NCBI GenBank assembly: GCA_018260375.1
Contig: JAGLBF010000008.1
Location: 13,830 to 32,692 of the forward strand
DNA from: Deinococcus sp.
GTDB lineage: Bacteria; Deinococcota; Deinococci; Deinococcales; Deinococcaceae
Length of the DNA: 18,863 bases
Reading direction: 5' to 3'
Made by a program: the position numbers and the translations under genes. Shown in pieces: positions 6,056 to 12,995 of the stretch. Within the stretch, counting starts at the first letter, position 1. Every line of letters starts with the position of its first letter. The notes beneath the pieces are model-generated. The model had not been told where the DNA came from, searched no databases, and saw nothing but the letters and a program-made list of their open reading frames with translations.

Positions 6056-6964
6056 ATGTCCTCAAGTTCTATCCCATCACAACCCGCCACCCTTTTGGCC
6101 CGCACCCCGCAGCTTGCTACGCTGGCTCAGCTTGAAGGCTACCCCAGCGCAGGCGCACAAACTGGCGAAGTAGCCACCTTGCTGGCACAGTTTGTCAGCC
6201 AGAGCGCAGGCAGCGGCCCCATACTCGCTGACCAGTATGCCTACGCCCAGCTCAGCACCGAGCAGCAACGGGCACTCAGCGCCCAGCACGACGTTCACCT
6301 GCTTGACACCGCCGACCTGAGTGCCATGACCGCCGCGCTGACCCCGCAGACCGCTTTTGTGTATACCACCACGCTGCAGCAGCCCTTGTTTACCGTACCT
6401 GACTTGCCTGCCCTGGCTGAGCTTGCTGCCCGTTACGCGGTGCCGTTACTGATAGACAGCACATTGACGCCGCTGCTCACCACGCTACCGCAACCATCCA
6501 GCGCGCTGTACACCCAAGTCACGTTACTCTACGGTCAAAAGGCGGCCGTAGGCGCACTGCTGGGGCCAGCTGCTCGACCAAACCCAGACATAAGCAGCGC
6601 GGGCCTAGCCACCTTACCGCTGCGCCAGCGCCAGCACAGCCAACACGCTCAGGCCGCTGCCGACGTACTGGCCGCCCACCCACAGGTCAGGGCGGTGTAC
6701 TACCCAGGGCTCAGCACCCACCCGCAGTTTGAAGCCGCCGCCGAGCGCTTTTCCGCAGGTTTTGGTGGTCTGCTGGGGCTAGAGGTACGCCATGAGCACT
6801 TTGGGCGCAACCTGGCGCGGGTCTGGCAAGAGGGCGGCAGCGCGGGCACGCCACAAAGCCACTTTTGGCAGGTTGATACAGCGGGCCAAACGGTATGGCA
6901 GCTTTGGCTGGGCCTGGAAGACATCAGCCAGCTGCTTGACGAGCTAGAGGCCGCGCTAGAGTAA
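6056..6964 (+). CDS. Degenerate Cys/Met-metabolism PLP-dependent-fold protein
   Basis: This 302-aa protein resembles the cystathionine gamma-synthase/lyase family but is short (usual length about 380-400 aa), mainly at the N-terminus. Family landmarks include TTTLQQPLFTVPDL (104-117), VPLLIDSTLTPLL (129-141, Asp134 being the residue that should meet the PLP ring nitrogen) and VRAVYYPGLSTHPQF (211-225). The usual SxTKYxxGH motif around the Schiff-base lysine reads VTLLYGQKAAVG (155-166): either Lys is replaced by Leu or a shortened loop keeps Lys162. The C-terminal R-L-S-x-G-x-E motif reads QLWLGLE (282-288), losing the carboxylate-binding Arg. It may be a non-catalytic or altered homolog. It is coupled to the next gene, with a 5-nt gap. 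Confidence 0.8.
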   Translation: MSSSSIPSQPATLLARTPQLATLAQLEGYPSAGAQTGEVATLLAQFVSQSAGSGPILADQYAYAQLSTEQQRALSAQHDVHLLDTADLSAMTAALTPQTAFVYTTTLQQPLFTVPDLPALAELAARYAVPLLIDSTLTPLLTTLPQPSSALYTQVTLLYGQKAAVGALLGPAARPNPDISSAGLATLPLRQRQHSQHAQAAADVLAAHPQVRAVYYPGLSTHPQFEAAAERFSAGFGGLLGLEVRHEHFGRNLARVWQEGGSAGTPQSHFWQVDTAGQTVWQLWLGLEDISQLLDELEAALE

Positions 6965-6969
6965 CGGCT

Positions 6970-7728
6970 ATGTCTGTCTCGCTACCCTCATCACCCGAAC
7001 TGCCCACGCCCAGTTATCCCGCCGTCTTGCTAGGCACTGTAGAGGCCGCCTATGCCCGCTACGAACAACAGGCGGCGCAGTTTATGCAGGGCTTTGTGGC
7101 CCAGAGCGGCCAAGTCTACTGCGGTGCGGGCTGCTTTGGCTGTTGCAACATGCCCATACGCCTGTCGCTTGCCGAGGCCGCCCTTATTGCCAGCGTGCTT
7201 AGCGAAACTGAGGCCAAGCGGGTAGAAAAGCACGCCCACAAGGTAATACACAATGCCCACCAGGCCCGCAGTGAAGACGAGTATGTGCTAGGCCACCGCC
7301 TCAAGGTCGGCTACTGCCCGCTGCTGGGGCCTGACGGTGCTTGCACACGCTACGCGGTGCGTCCCACCCGCTGCCGTGATACCTATAGCGCCATGCCCGC
7401 CGTGTACTGTGAGGCAGGAGCCTGGGAAGCCATGACCCCTGCTGAGCGCCGCGCCTATCAGCAACAGGTGCGCCGCACTCCAGGCACCGACGGCGAAACT
7501 CACTTTATAGAGCCGCTAGAGCAACTGAGTGAACCTGTATGGCAAGAGTGTGCCCGCGCTATGCAACTGGCTTGGCAGCTTGAAGCCTGGGGCGACTTTT
7601 GGGTATTGGTGACGCTGGCCCGCAGCCACGACTTTATGGGAGCCATAACCGCTGGGCGCAAAGGCGAGGCCCTCAAAGTAGCGCGCAGGCTGGGACTAGA
7701 GCATCCCGAACTGCTCGAATTGGTCTGA
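6970..7728 (+). CDS. YkgJ-family cysteine-cluster protein
   Basis: This 252-aa protein has the cysteine pattern of the YkgJ/UPF0153 family, thought to bind zinc or an iron-sulfur cluster. The first group is C51-x3-C55-x2-C58-C59 in YCGAGCFGCC; the second is C116, C125 and C135 in CPLLGPDGACTRYAVRP and TRCRD; a further Cys is at 147. There are no membrane segments. It starts 5 nt after the stop of the PLP-fold gene, so the two are probably co-translated. The C-terminal 90 residues are helical and rich in Trp and Ala. The TGA stop lies inside TGATACAGACTGCG, a degenerate end of the MITE-like repeat, so the tail may have been altered by insertion. The biochemical function is unknown. Confidence 0.85.
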   Translation: MSVSLPSSPELPTPSYPAVLLGTVEAAYARYEQQAAQFMQGFVAQSGQVYCGAGCFGCCNMPIRLSLAEAALIASVLSETEAKRVEKHAHKVIHNAHQARSEDEYVLGHRLKVGYCPLLGPDGACTRYAVRPTRCRDTYSAMPAVYCEAGAWEAMTPAERRAYQQQVRRTPGTDGETHFIEPLEQLSEPVWQECARAMQLAWQLEAWGDFWVLVTLARSHDFMGAITAGRKGEALKVARRLGLEHPELLELV

Positions 7729-7790
7729 TACAGACTGCGCTCCATTCCAGCACGGGTAGAAAGGCCCCGCCGCCTGTGCGACCCCCACAT
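7726..7790 (-). repeat. Degenerate end fragment of the MITE-like element
   Basis: CTGATACAGACTGCGCTCC and the following ATTCCAGCACGGG and CCGCCGCCTGTG match, with changes, the start of the full copy at 7847 (ATACAGATTCCGCTAAATTCC, then CGGGAAGACACCGCCTGCGG). It overlaps the stop codon of the cysteine-cluster gene. Confidence 0.5.
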
Positions 7791-7803
7791 GTGTACTTGT
7801 TAC

Positions 7804-7845
7804 TACGCCCACTGGCCTGCCTTTATCACGGATTCAACAAGGTTT
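7804..7845 (+). repeat. Repeat family R, copy 3 (end cut by MITE copy)
   Basis: GTACTTGTTACTACGCCCAC starts it, as in copy 1, and it runs to CAACAAGGTT. The usual ending GGAATCCGTA is replaced by the outer end of the full MITE-like copy at 7847. Confidence 0.5.
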
Positions 7846-7846
7846 A

Positions 7847-7981
7847 ATACAGATTCCGCTAAATTCCACCACAGTCGGGAAGACACCGCCTGCGGCTCCA
7901 TACCGCGAAACCCGTATGCTGTTCCCACTCGCGTCCGCTCGGATTGATTCAGAACTGCACTGAATCAATCGGAATCCGTAT
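7847..7981 (-). mobile_element. MITE-like element, full copy A (135 bp)
   Basis: The ends ATACAGATTCCG and CGGAATCCGTAT are near-perfect 12-bp inverted repeats. Read on the minus strand it aligns without gaps to 18526-18660 over all 135 bp, with about 115 identities counted by eye. Internal GATTGATTCAG (7942-7952) and CTGAATCAATC (7960-7970) form a perfect 11-bp stem with a 7-nt loop, and CATAC/GTATG arms form a second small hairpin. It has no open reading frame, so a transposase acting in trans would be needed. Confidence 0.75.
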
Positions 7982-8014
7982 AAATCGGAATCTGTGTGAA
8001 TAAAGAGATACAAC

Positions 8015-8043
8015 GTGGGGCCACCGTAAAAGAATGGCCCCGC
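8015..8043 (-). terminator. Probable terminator of the DUF4900 gene
   Basis: GCGGGGCCA and TGGCCCCAC arms (minus strand 8043-8035 and 8023-8015, one G-U pair) form a GC-rich 9-bp stem about 24 nt after the stop. Only a weak T-rich tract follows on the minus strand. Confidence 0.5.
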
Positions 8044-8066
8044 GTCGTAAGAGAGAGAAGATTTAT

Positions 8067-10409
8067 TTAGTTGAGTGTGCCCTGACGAATTTCATTTTCA
8101 AGGGAAAAGCCGATGCAGTTTGTTGTTGCCGAGCAAGCGACACTGTTGTTAGGATTATATTTTTGAACACCAAAGTTATAATCCTTTATCTTGCCGTTGG
8201 GAACTGGCGTAGGCTCTCCCGGTACTTGCGTCACTGTGACAGAAGTGGTAGGAAACCCTGGAGGAGACTTTTTCTGGCCGCGATTGTCGTACATATAGTT
8301 TTCTGACCAACCTAATATATTTGCTCCCACAGAATTTACATACCCAAAGTAGGCATCAGCGTCTTTAATAGTACCACCGTGAACATTAAATTTACCTTTT
8401 TTGCCAGCTGCACTTTTTATGTAAGAAAAGGCAGTATTATTTCTAGTATTCCATGGCTTGATTTGTCCGCTATCTGCTCCAGTCGCAGTATCCTTAGAAG
8501 CCATCAAGAAGCCGTCAATCTGTATATCTTGGGGGGCACTTAATATACCGTTAGGATCAATAACTTGGTTAAGGTTGTAAGGATCCCAGGCTACACGAAT
8601 ATTCCCAGAGCCCGAAAAAACACCAAACATATTATCTACTGTGGGATTGCCGTTTGCATCTACACATGCGTTGGGACTAAGGCAACGTGTTTCATACTTA
8701 ACATCACCCGTAAGTGTCACATTTTTTTCAGCGGCAACAGTAAGACCCGCAAAGCTAGAAATAGCTGCACCACCAGTCGCCGTAGCATCACCCGCTGCGT
8801 TACGAGGAGGCCCGCTCAGACTGGTCACATTGCCGTCAGTATAAACGACGCCTCCAAAGGTGCCTGGGGCTTCACCAGGTCTTACAGCAACCCAACCCAG
8901 AGTATTCGTCGTCTCGGTAGGCCCAGCCTTTCTGGCTGCTACCCAGGCTCCAGTGCTCGTTCGCATTTGCATATACATTTTAGGTGGCGTATCTGTAGAA
9001 GGCTTATAGCGAAACTGTACGGGATTAGCAACATCAGCAGCCGTTTTAGCGATACTGATGTATTGGTATTTATCAGCGCCAGCTGTCAATTTAACCTGTG
9101 CTACATCACCGCTCATAGATATACCATCTGTATTGGCCAAGCTCTTTTGATCTTGGGCATTTTTGGGCATAGTTACAAAGGGAACACCAAATTGTGGAGC
9201 ATTATTTCCTTTCTTAACACTCATCTTGAAAACAGAGTCACCATAATCGTTATAAGTACCTGCAGTATTTTCATTAGGAGCGACATGTTGGGATGTGGCT
9301 CCCGAAAGTTTCATAGTGTCGCCTGTCTTTGTCTGTCCTGCAGTGGCATCATACAACTGGTTAGTAGCTCCTCCGATACAGCTGTCTTTGCCTATACTAG
9401 CGTCGTATCTGACTTCAGCACAACCTGATGATGTAAAATTACCATCCATTATAATAGTCTGGCCTCGACCATCTGCTGTGAGGTTACCATTTTCATCTCT
9501 TCCGCTTGTATATCCAAAAGACATGATAGTATTGGTATGTACCGGCCCACTAAAATAGTTTTCCGCACCGTAGTAACCACCGTTAGAGCCACGATTAATA
9601 AACAAGCCGTAACTAGCAAAGCTTTTGTTGATGACCGAAATAGGCGCTGTAGGCACCAGAGTGACGTCTTCAACCAAGCTAATGGTCATTGAATGAATGG
9701 TTGAATTGCCTTCGACCTGTATTTTACGCGCAGAACCATCAGAGCTTCCCGTACTGGTCAGTCCAGCCACCTTAAAAAAGAACTGATACTGATCTAGGCC
9801 AGTTTGGAGCAGGGCAAGTGGCTGTAAGCCCGACTGAATTTTAGCATCACCAAAACTAACATCCGTGTTATAAGCAAATAAATCAGTAAAAAATTGCTCA
9901 CGTTGTGATGGGGATATACCATACTGATTAAATGTCGCTGCAGTATTAGCACCGCCATTCATAATATTAGTCAATAAAGCGGCTTGAGTAGATGATAAGC
10001 TGGGGATAGTACAAATAACAACACTGTCAGGGATAACAACTTGTGTGCCAGGTACAGTTGTTTGCTGGCGAGCCGCAGTAGAAGGTAAATTGGCAGGAGT
10101 GGGGCAAAGCCGTCCTATCAAATTGCGGGCGGTGAGGATAGAGCTTCCCTGTACAAACCCGTCTTGAGCAGTCATCAACGCTTGTGCCGCTGACAGCTTG
10201 GCTTTGGCATATGCTACCCCAGACTCAGCCGCAAACTGGGCAGGCAGAATAGCTTTTTGTTCACTGGTGGTGCGGTAGCTGCTCAGCGCCAGATTGCTTG
10301 ACATAACCACTAGGCCAGCCAGGACAATCATGGCGAGCAGCACCACAATGACCAAAGAAGCGCCCTGTTCATAGCGCCGCGCTTTCGGGAGAGGAGGAGT
10401 TGTCTTCAT
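8067..10409 (-). CDS. PilX-N/DUF4900-type secreted or pilus-associated protein
   Basis: This 780-aa protein starts with a type IV pilin-like segment: a basic leader (KARRYEQG), then ASLVIVVLLAMIVLAGLVVM as the single hydrophobic helix (residues 17-36), then AQFAAESGVAYAKAKL, as in PilX-type minor pilins. A likely prepilin-peptidase site is after Gly16, though the usual Glu at mature position 5 is absent (Ile). The long extracellular part is Gly/Asn/Thr/Ser-rich, with FINRGSNGGYYGAENYFSGP and VHTNT near residues 280-300, resembling DUF4900 proteins. It has scattered Cys pairs. The gene is visibly more AT-rich than its neighbours, and no other pilin gene is nearby. It probably acts at the cell surface; its precise role is unknown. 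AGAGAG precedes the ATG. Confidence 0.75.
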   Translation of the reverse strand: MKTTPPLPKARRYEQGASLVIVVLLAMIVLAGLVVMSSNLALSSYRTTSEQKAILPAQFAAESGVAYAKAKLSAAQALMTAQDGFVQGSSILTARNLIGRLCPTPANLPSTAARQQTTVPGTQVVIPDSVVICTIPSLSSTQAALLTNIMNGGANTAATFNQYGISPSQREQFFTDLFAYNTDVSFGDAKIQSGLQPLALLQTGLDQYQFFFKVAGLTSTGSSDGSARKIQVEGNSTIHSMTISLVEDVTLVPTAPISVINKSFASYGLFINRGSNGGYYGAENYFSGPVHTNTIMSFGYTSGRDENGNLTADGRGQTIIMDGNFTSSGCAEVRYDASIGKDSCIGGATNQLYDATAGQTKTGDTMKLSGATSQHVAPNENTAGTYNDYGDSVFKMSVKKGNNAPQFGVPFVTMPKNAQDQKSLANTDGISMSGDVAQVKLTAGADKYQYISIAKTAADVANPVQFRYKPSTDTPPKMYMQMRTSTGAWVAARKAGPTETTNTLGWVAVRPGEAPGTFGGVVYTDGNVTSLSGPPRNAAGDATATGGAAISSFAGLTVAAEKNVTLTGDVKYETRCLSPNACVDANGNPTVDNMFGVFSGSGNIRVAWDPYNLNQVIDPNGILSAPQDIQIDGFLMASKDTATGADSGQIKPWNTRNNTAFSYIKSAAGKKGKFNVHGGTIKDADAYFGYVNSVGANILGWSENYMYDNRGQKKSPPGFPTTSVTVTQVPGEPTPVPNGKIKDYNFGVQKYNPNNSVACSATTNCIGFSLENEIRQGTLN

Positions 10410-10468
10410 GCTCTCTATTCAACGCTTTTTTTATGTTCGCGCCTACCCTTAAATGGGGGCATAGCGCG

Positions 10469-10487
10469 CATATACAGGCAGTATATG
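10469..10487. promoter_or_regulatory. Operator-like dyad upstream of the DUF4900 gene
   Basis: CATATAC (10469-10475), a 5-nt spacer and GTATATG (10481-10487) form a perfect 7-bp dyad, 60 nt upstream of the DUF4900 start codon at 10409. Its size and position suit a dimeric repressor or activator, but no regulator gene is adjacent. Confidence 0.3.
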
Positions 10488-10510
10488 GCCCTGCATGGAC
10501 TTCTTTCTAT

Positions 10511-10541
10511 AAAAAAAGGCGGCCCCACTCAGGAGGCCACC
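10511..10541 (-). terminator. Intrinsic terminator of the cta operon
   Basis: On the minus strand GGTGGCCTC (10541-10533), a 6-nt loop and GGGGCCGCC (10526-10518) form a 9-bp stem with two G-U pairs. A run of seven T residues (10517-10511) follows, 26 nt after the ctaDE stop. Confidence 0.85.
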
Positions 10542-10567
10542 ACAAGAAATGAGCTAAGGCGTAAGGA

Positions 10568-12994
10568 TTATCCCCAGGCGTAGAACAGCGCCACAATCAG
10601 TAGCCACACCACGTCAACCAGGTGCCAGTACAAGCTCGCAGGAGCGAGTGAGCCGTGGTTGGTGCGGTCAATTTTGCCGGTCATGTGCTGGTAGTAGGCC
10701 AGGGCCACACCCACGCCGCCGATAATAATGTGCAGGCCGTGCAGACCCACGATGATAAAGAAGCATGATTGCCACAGGTTTTGTGTCCAGTTGCTCTCCA
10801 TGCCAAACTTCGAAAACTCAAAGATCTGGAAAATCATGAACAGCATGCCCAGCACCAGGGTGATCAGCAGGCCCAGGCGACCACGGCTATAGCGGTGGGT
10901 GTGCAGGTCTTGCTCGGCGCGGTGTACCACAAACGAGCTAGATACCAGAATCAGGGTATTGAGGGCCGCCAGTGCCAACGCGGGGCGCTCTAACGGCGCG
11001 GCAGCGGCGCCAATCACCTTGAGGTAAATGTAACCCGCCAGCAGCACCCCGAACAGGCCCACTTCGGATATGATAAACCAGGCCATGCCCATAAAGCCGT
11101 TGCCGTACTTGGTAAGGGTATGGTGCTCTACAGGGGTGTCATATTCAGGCGTACCAGCCCACTTAAAGAGTGAGTAGAGAAACGCGGGTACCGACAGCCA
11201 CAACAGGATGCTCGCCAGGTGGTTGGGTGCGGTAGCAGGGGTGGGCGACCAGTTCCAGTTAAACCACCCAAAGCTCAGGCCGTAGCCCATAAACAGCAGC
11301 GACAGCGCAGTGGCAAAAGGCCACACGGTGCTCTGAGGCAAGTGAATATCCTTTACGTTGACGGGAATGAGTTTCATACCGCTCTTTTCCCAGTCATACA
11401 GCGGGCGCTCGGTGGGGAAGGTTTTGGGAAAGTCGTGGGCAAAGTCGTAGGCAGGGGTGGGGCTTTCGGTGGTCCACTCTAGCGTAAAGCCGCCCCAGGG
11501 GTTAGGCCCAGCACTGATAGGACGCTTGAGGCTTTGCAGCATATTCCATATCCACACAACGCCGCCTACGAGCAGTATCAGTGCGCCTACGGTAGAGATA
11601 AAGTTCAGCTCGCTCCAGGCATAGTTGCCAGCGGGGTACGTGTAGTAGCGGCGCGGCATACCCAGCAAGCCCAGGATGTACTGGGGCAAGAAGGTCATCC
11701 ATGAGCCGATCATAAAGAGCCAGAAGTGCGCCATGCCCAGCTTTTCGCTGAGGAAGCGTCCCGTCATCTTGGGCCACCAGTAGTACAAACCGCCCATAGC
11801 AAGGAAGGCCGTACCGAACATCATCACGTTGTGGAAGTGGGCCACCACGTAGTACGACATGGTCACTTGGTAGTCAAAGGGAATCATGCCTAGGGTGACG
11901 CCGGTGATACCGCCAATCAGGAAGTTGAAGATAAACCCAATCAGCCAGTAGGTCGGGGTACGCATGGTGATACGTCCGCCCCACAGCGTACCCAGCAGGT
12001 TAAAGATCTTAACGCCTGTAGGCACAGCAACGACCAGCGTCGCCACCGCAAAGGCGATTTGCCAGGTGTCAGGGAGACCCAGGGCGAACATGTGGTGCAG
12101 CCACACGATCATCGACACCAGCACAATGGCCAGAATGGAGTACACCATCACGCGGTAACCAAACAGCGGCTTGCGGGCCATGGTAGAGGCGATCTCAGCG
12201 CCAATGCCCAGGTAGGGCAACAGCATCACATAAACGGCAGGGTGCGAGTAAAACCAGAAAAATTGCTGGAAGAGGGCCGGTACGCCGCCAATACCCGGGT
12301 TAAACATGGTCAGGCCTAGCTTGAGGTCAAGGTAGGTGACCAGCGCCGCCGCCGTGAGGCCGCCCAGCGAGAGCAGCTGCAAGATAGACGTAGCGAAGAT
12401 GCTCCAGGTAAAGATGGGCATTTTCCACATGCTCATACCAGGCGCGCGCATGTTGATGATGGTAGCGGCAAAGTTGGCACTGCCCAGCAGCGAAGCGATA
12501 CCGTTGAGGATCACCGCTACCATAAACACCACCACACCTGTTTGGTTGGCATCTACACTCAGGGGGTAGTAAAACGTCCAGCCTACGCCAGGCAGACCGC
12601 CGTGAAATACCCCTGTCAGAATCAGCAGCATACTAAAGAAAAAAAGCCACACTGCAAAGTTGTTGAGCCTGGGCAAAGCCACGTCGCGCACACCAAGTTG
12701 CAGCGGCACAAAATAATTCCCAAAACCGAACAGCCCAATAGGAATGAGGAAAAAGAAAATCATAACGGCCGCGTGCATGGTAAGCACTTGGTTATAGAGG
12801 TTGCCCACCAGCAGGTGATTGTTAGGCACCATCAACTGCAAGCGGATAAGCACCGCCATAATGCCCGCAAAGCCAAAGCCAAAGATAGAGACGAGGATGT
12901 ACATCCAACCGATTTTTTTGTGGTCGGTGGTGGTCATCATGTCCCACAGCACTGCCCCCAAGCCGCTTTTTTGTTGCGGCACTTGTATCGCCAT
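10568..12994 (-). CDS. ctaD: Cytochrome c oxidase subunit I+III fusion (caa3 type)
   Basis: This 808-aa membrane protein fuses oxidase subunit I (about 1-530) to subunit III (about 590-808). It holds the heme-copper centre that reduces O2 to water and pumps protons. Visible ligands are His74 and His388 (low-spin heme), His386 (heme a3), and His251, His300 and His301 (CuB); Tyr255 in HPAVY is the Tyr usually cross-linked to His251. The motif YSHPAVY, without the Glu of A1-type oxidases, marks the A2 subfamily, as in Thermus caa3. Between the fused parts lie a hydrophilic linker (about 490-560) and two extra membrane helices. AAGGAGG (13009-13003) precedes the ATG, and the gap after ctaC is 1 nt. 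It is the last gene before the operon terminator. Confidence 0.97.
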   Translation of the reverse strand: MAIQVPQQKSGLGAVLWDMMTTTDHKKIGWMYILVSIFGFGFAGIMAVLIRLQLMVPNNHLLVGNLYNQVLTMHAAVMIFFFLIPIGLFGFGNYFVPLQLGVRDVALPRLNNFAVWLFFFSMLLILTGVFHGGLPGVGWTFYYPLSVDANQTGVVVFMVAVILNGIASLLGSANFAATIINMRAPGMSMWKMPIFTWSIFATSILQLLSLGGLTAAALVTYLDLKLGLTMFNPGIGGVPALFQQFFWFYSHPAVYVMLLPYLGIGAEIASTMARKPLFGYRVMVYSILAIVLVSMIVWLHHMFALGLPDTWQIAFAVATLVVAVPTGVKIFNLLGTLWGGRITMRTPTYWLIGFIFNFLIGGITGVTLGMIPFDYQVTMSYYVVAHFHNVMMFGTAFLAMGGLYYWWPKMTGRFLSEKLGMAHFWLFMIGSWMTFLPQYILGLLGMPRRYYTYPAGNYAWSELNFISTVGALILLVGGVVWIWNMLQSLKRPISAGPNPWGGFTLEWTTESPTPAYDFAHDFPKTFPTERPLYDWEKSGMKLIPVNVKDIHLPQSTVWPFATALSLLFMGYGLSFGWFNWNWSPTPATAPNHLASILLWLSVPAFLYSLFKWAGTPEYDTPVEHHTLTKYGNGFMGMAWFIISEVGLFGVLLAGYIYLKVIGAAAAPLERPALALAALNTLILVSSSFVVHRAEQDLHTHRYSRGRLGLLITLVLGMLFMIFQIFEFSKFGMESNWTQNLWQSCFFIIVGLHGLHIIIGGVGVALAYYQHMTGKIDRTNHGSLAPASLYWHLVDVVWLLIVALFYAWG

Positions 12995-12995
12995 G

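Larger units (their letters stand above)
7729..8066. other. Gene-free interval filled by repeats
   Basis: It holds, in order, the degenerate MITE end, repeat R copy 3 (7804-7845), a full MITE-like copy (7847-7981) and the terminator of the DUF4900 gene (8015-8043). I see no gene here; the gene on the left (plus) and the DUF4900 gene (minus) converge on it. Confidence 0.7.

Noticed and set aside
5946..6173. Small 75-aa plus-strand gene upstream of the PLP-fold gene
   Set aside because: It overlaps the PLP-fold gene start in another frame, has no family resemblance, and contains the promoter of the real gene.
8565..9428. Plus-strand 287-aa open frame
   Set aside because: It is antisense to the DUF4900 gene, with an irregular Cys/Ser/Arg-rich composition and no recognisable domain.
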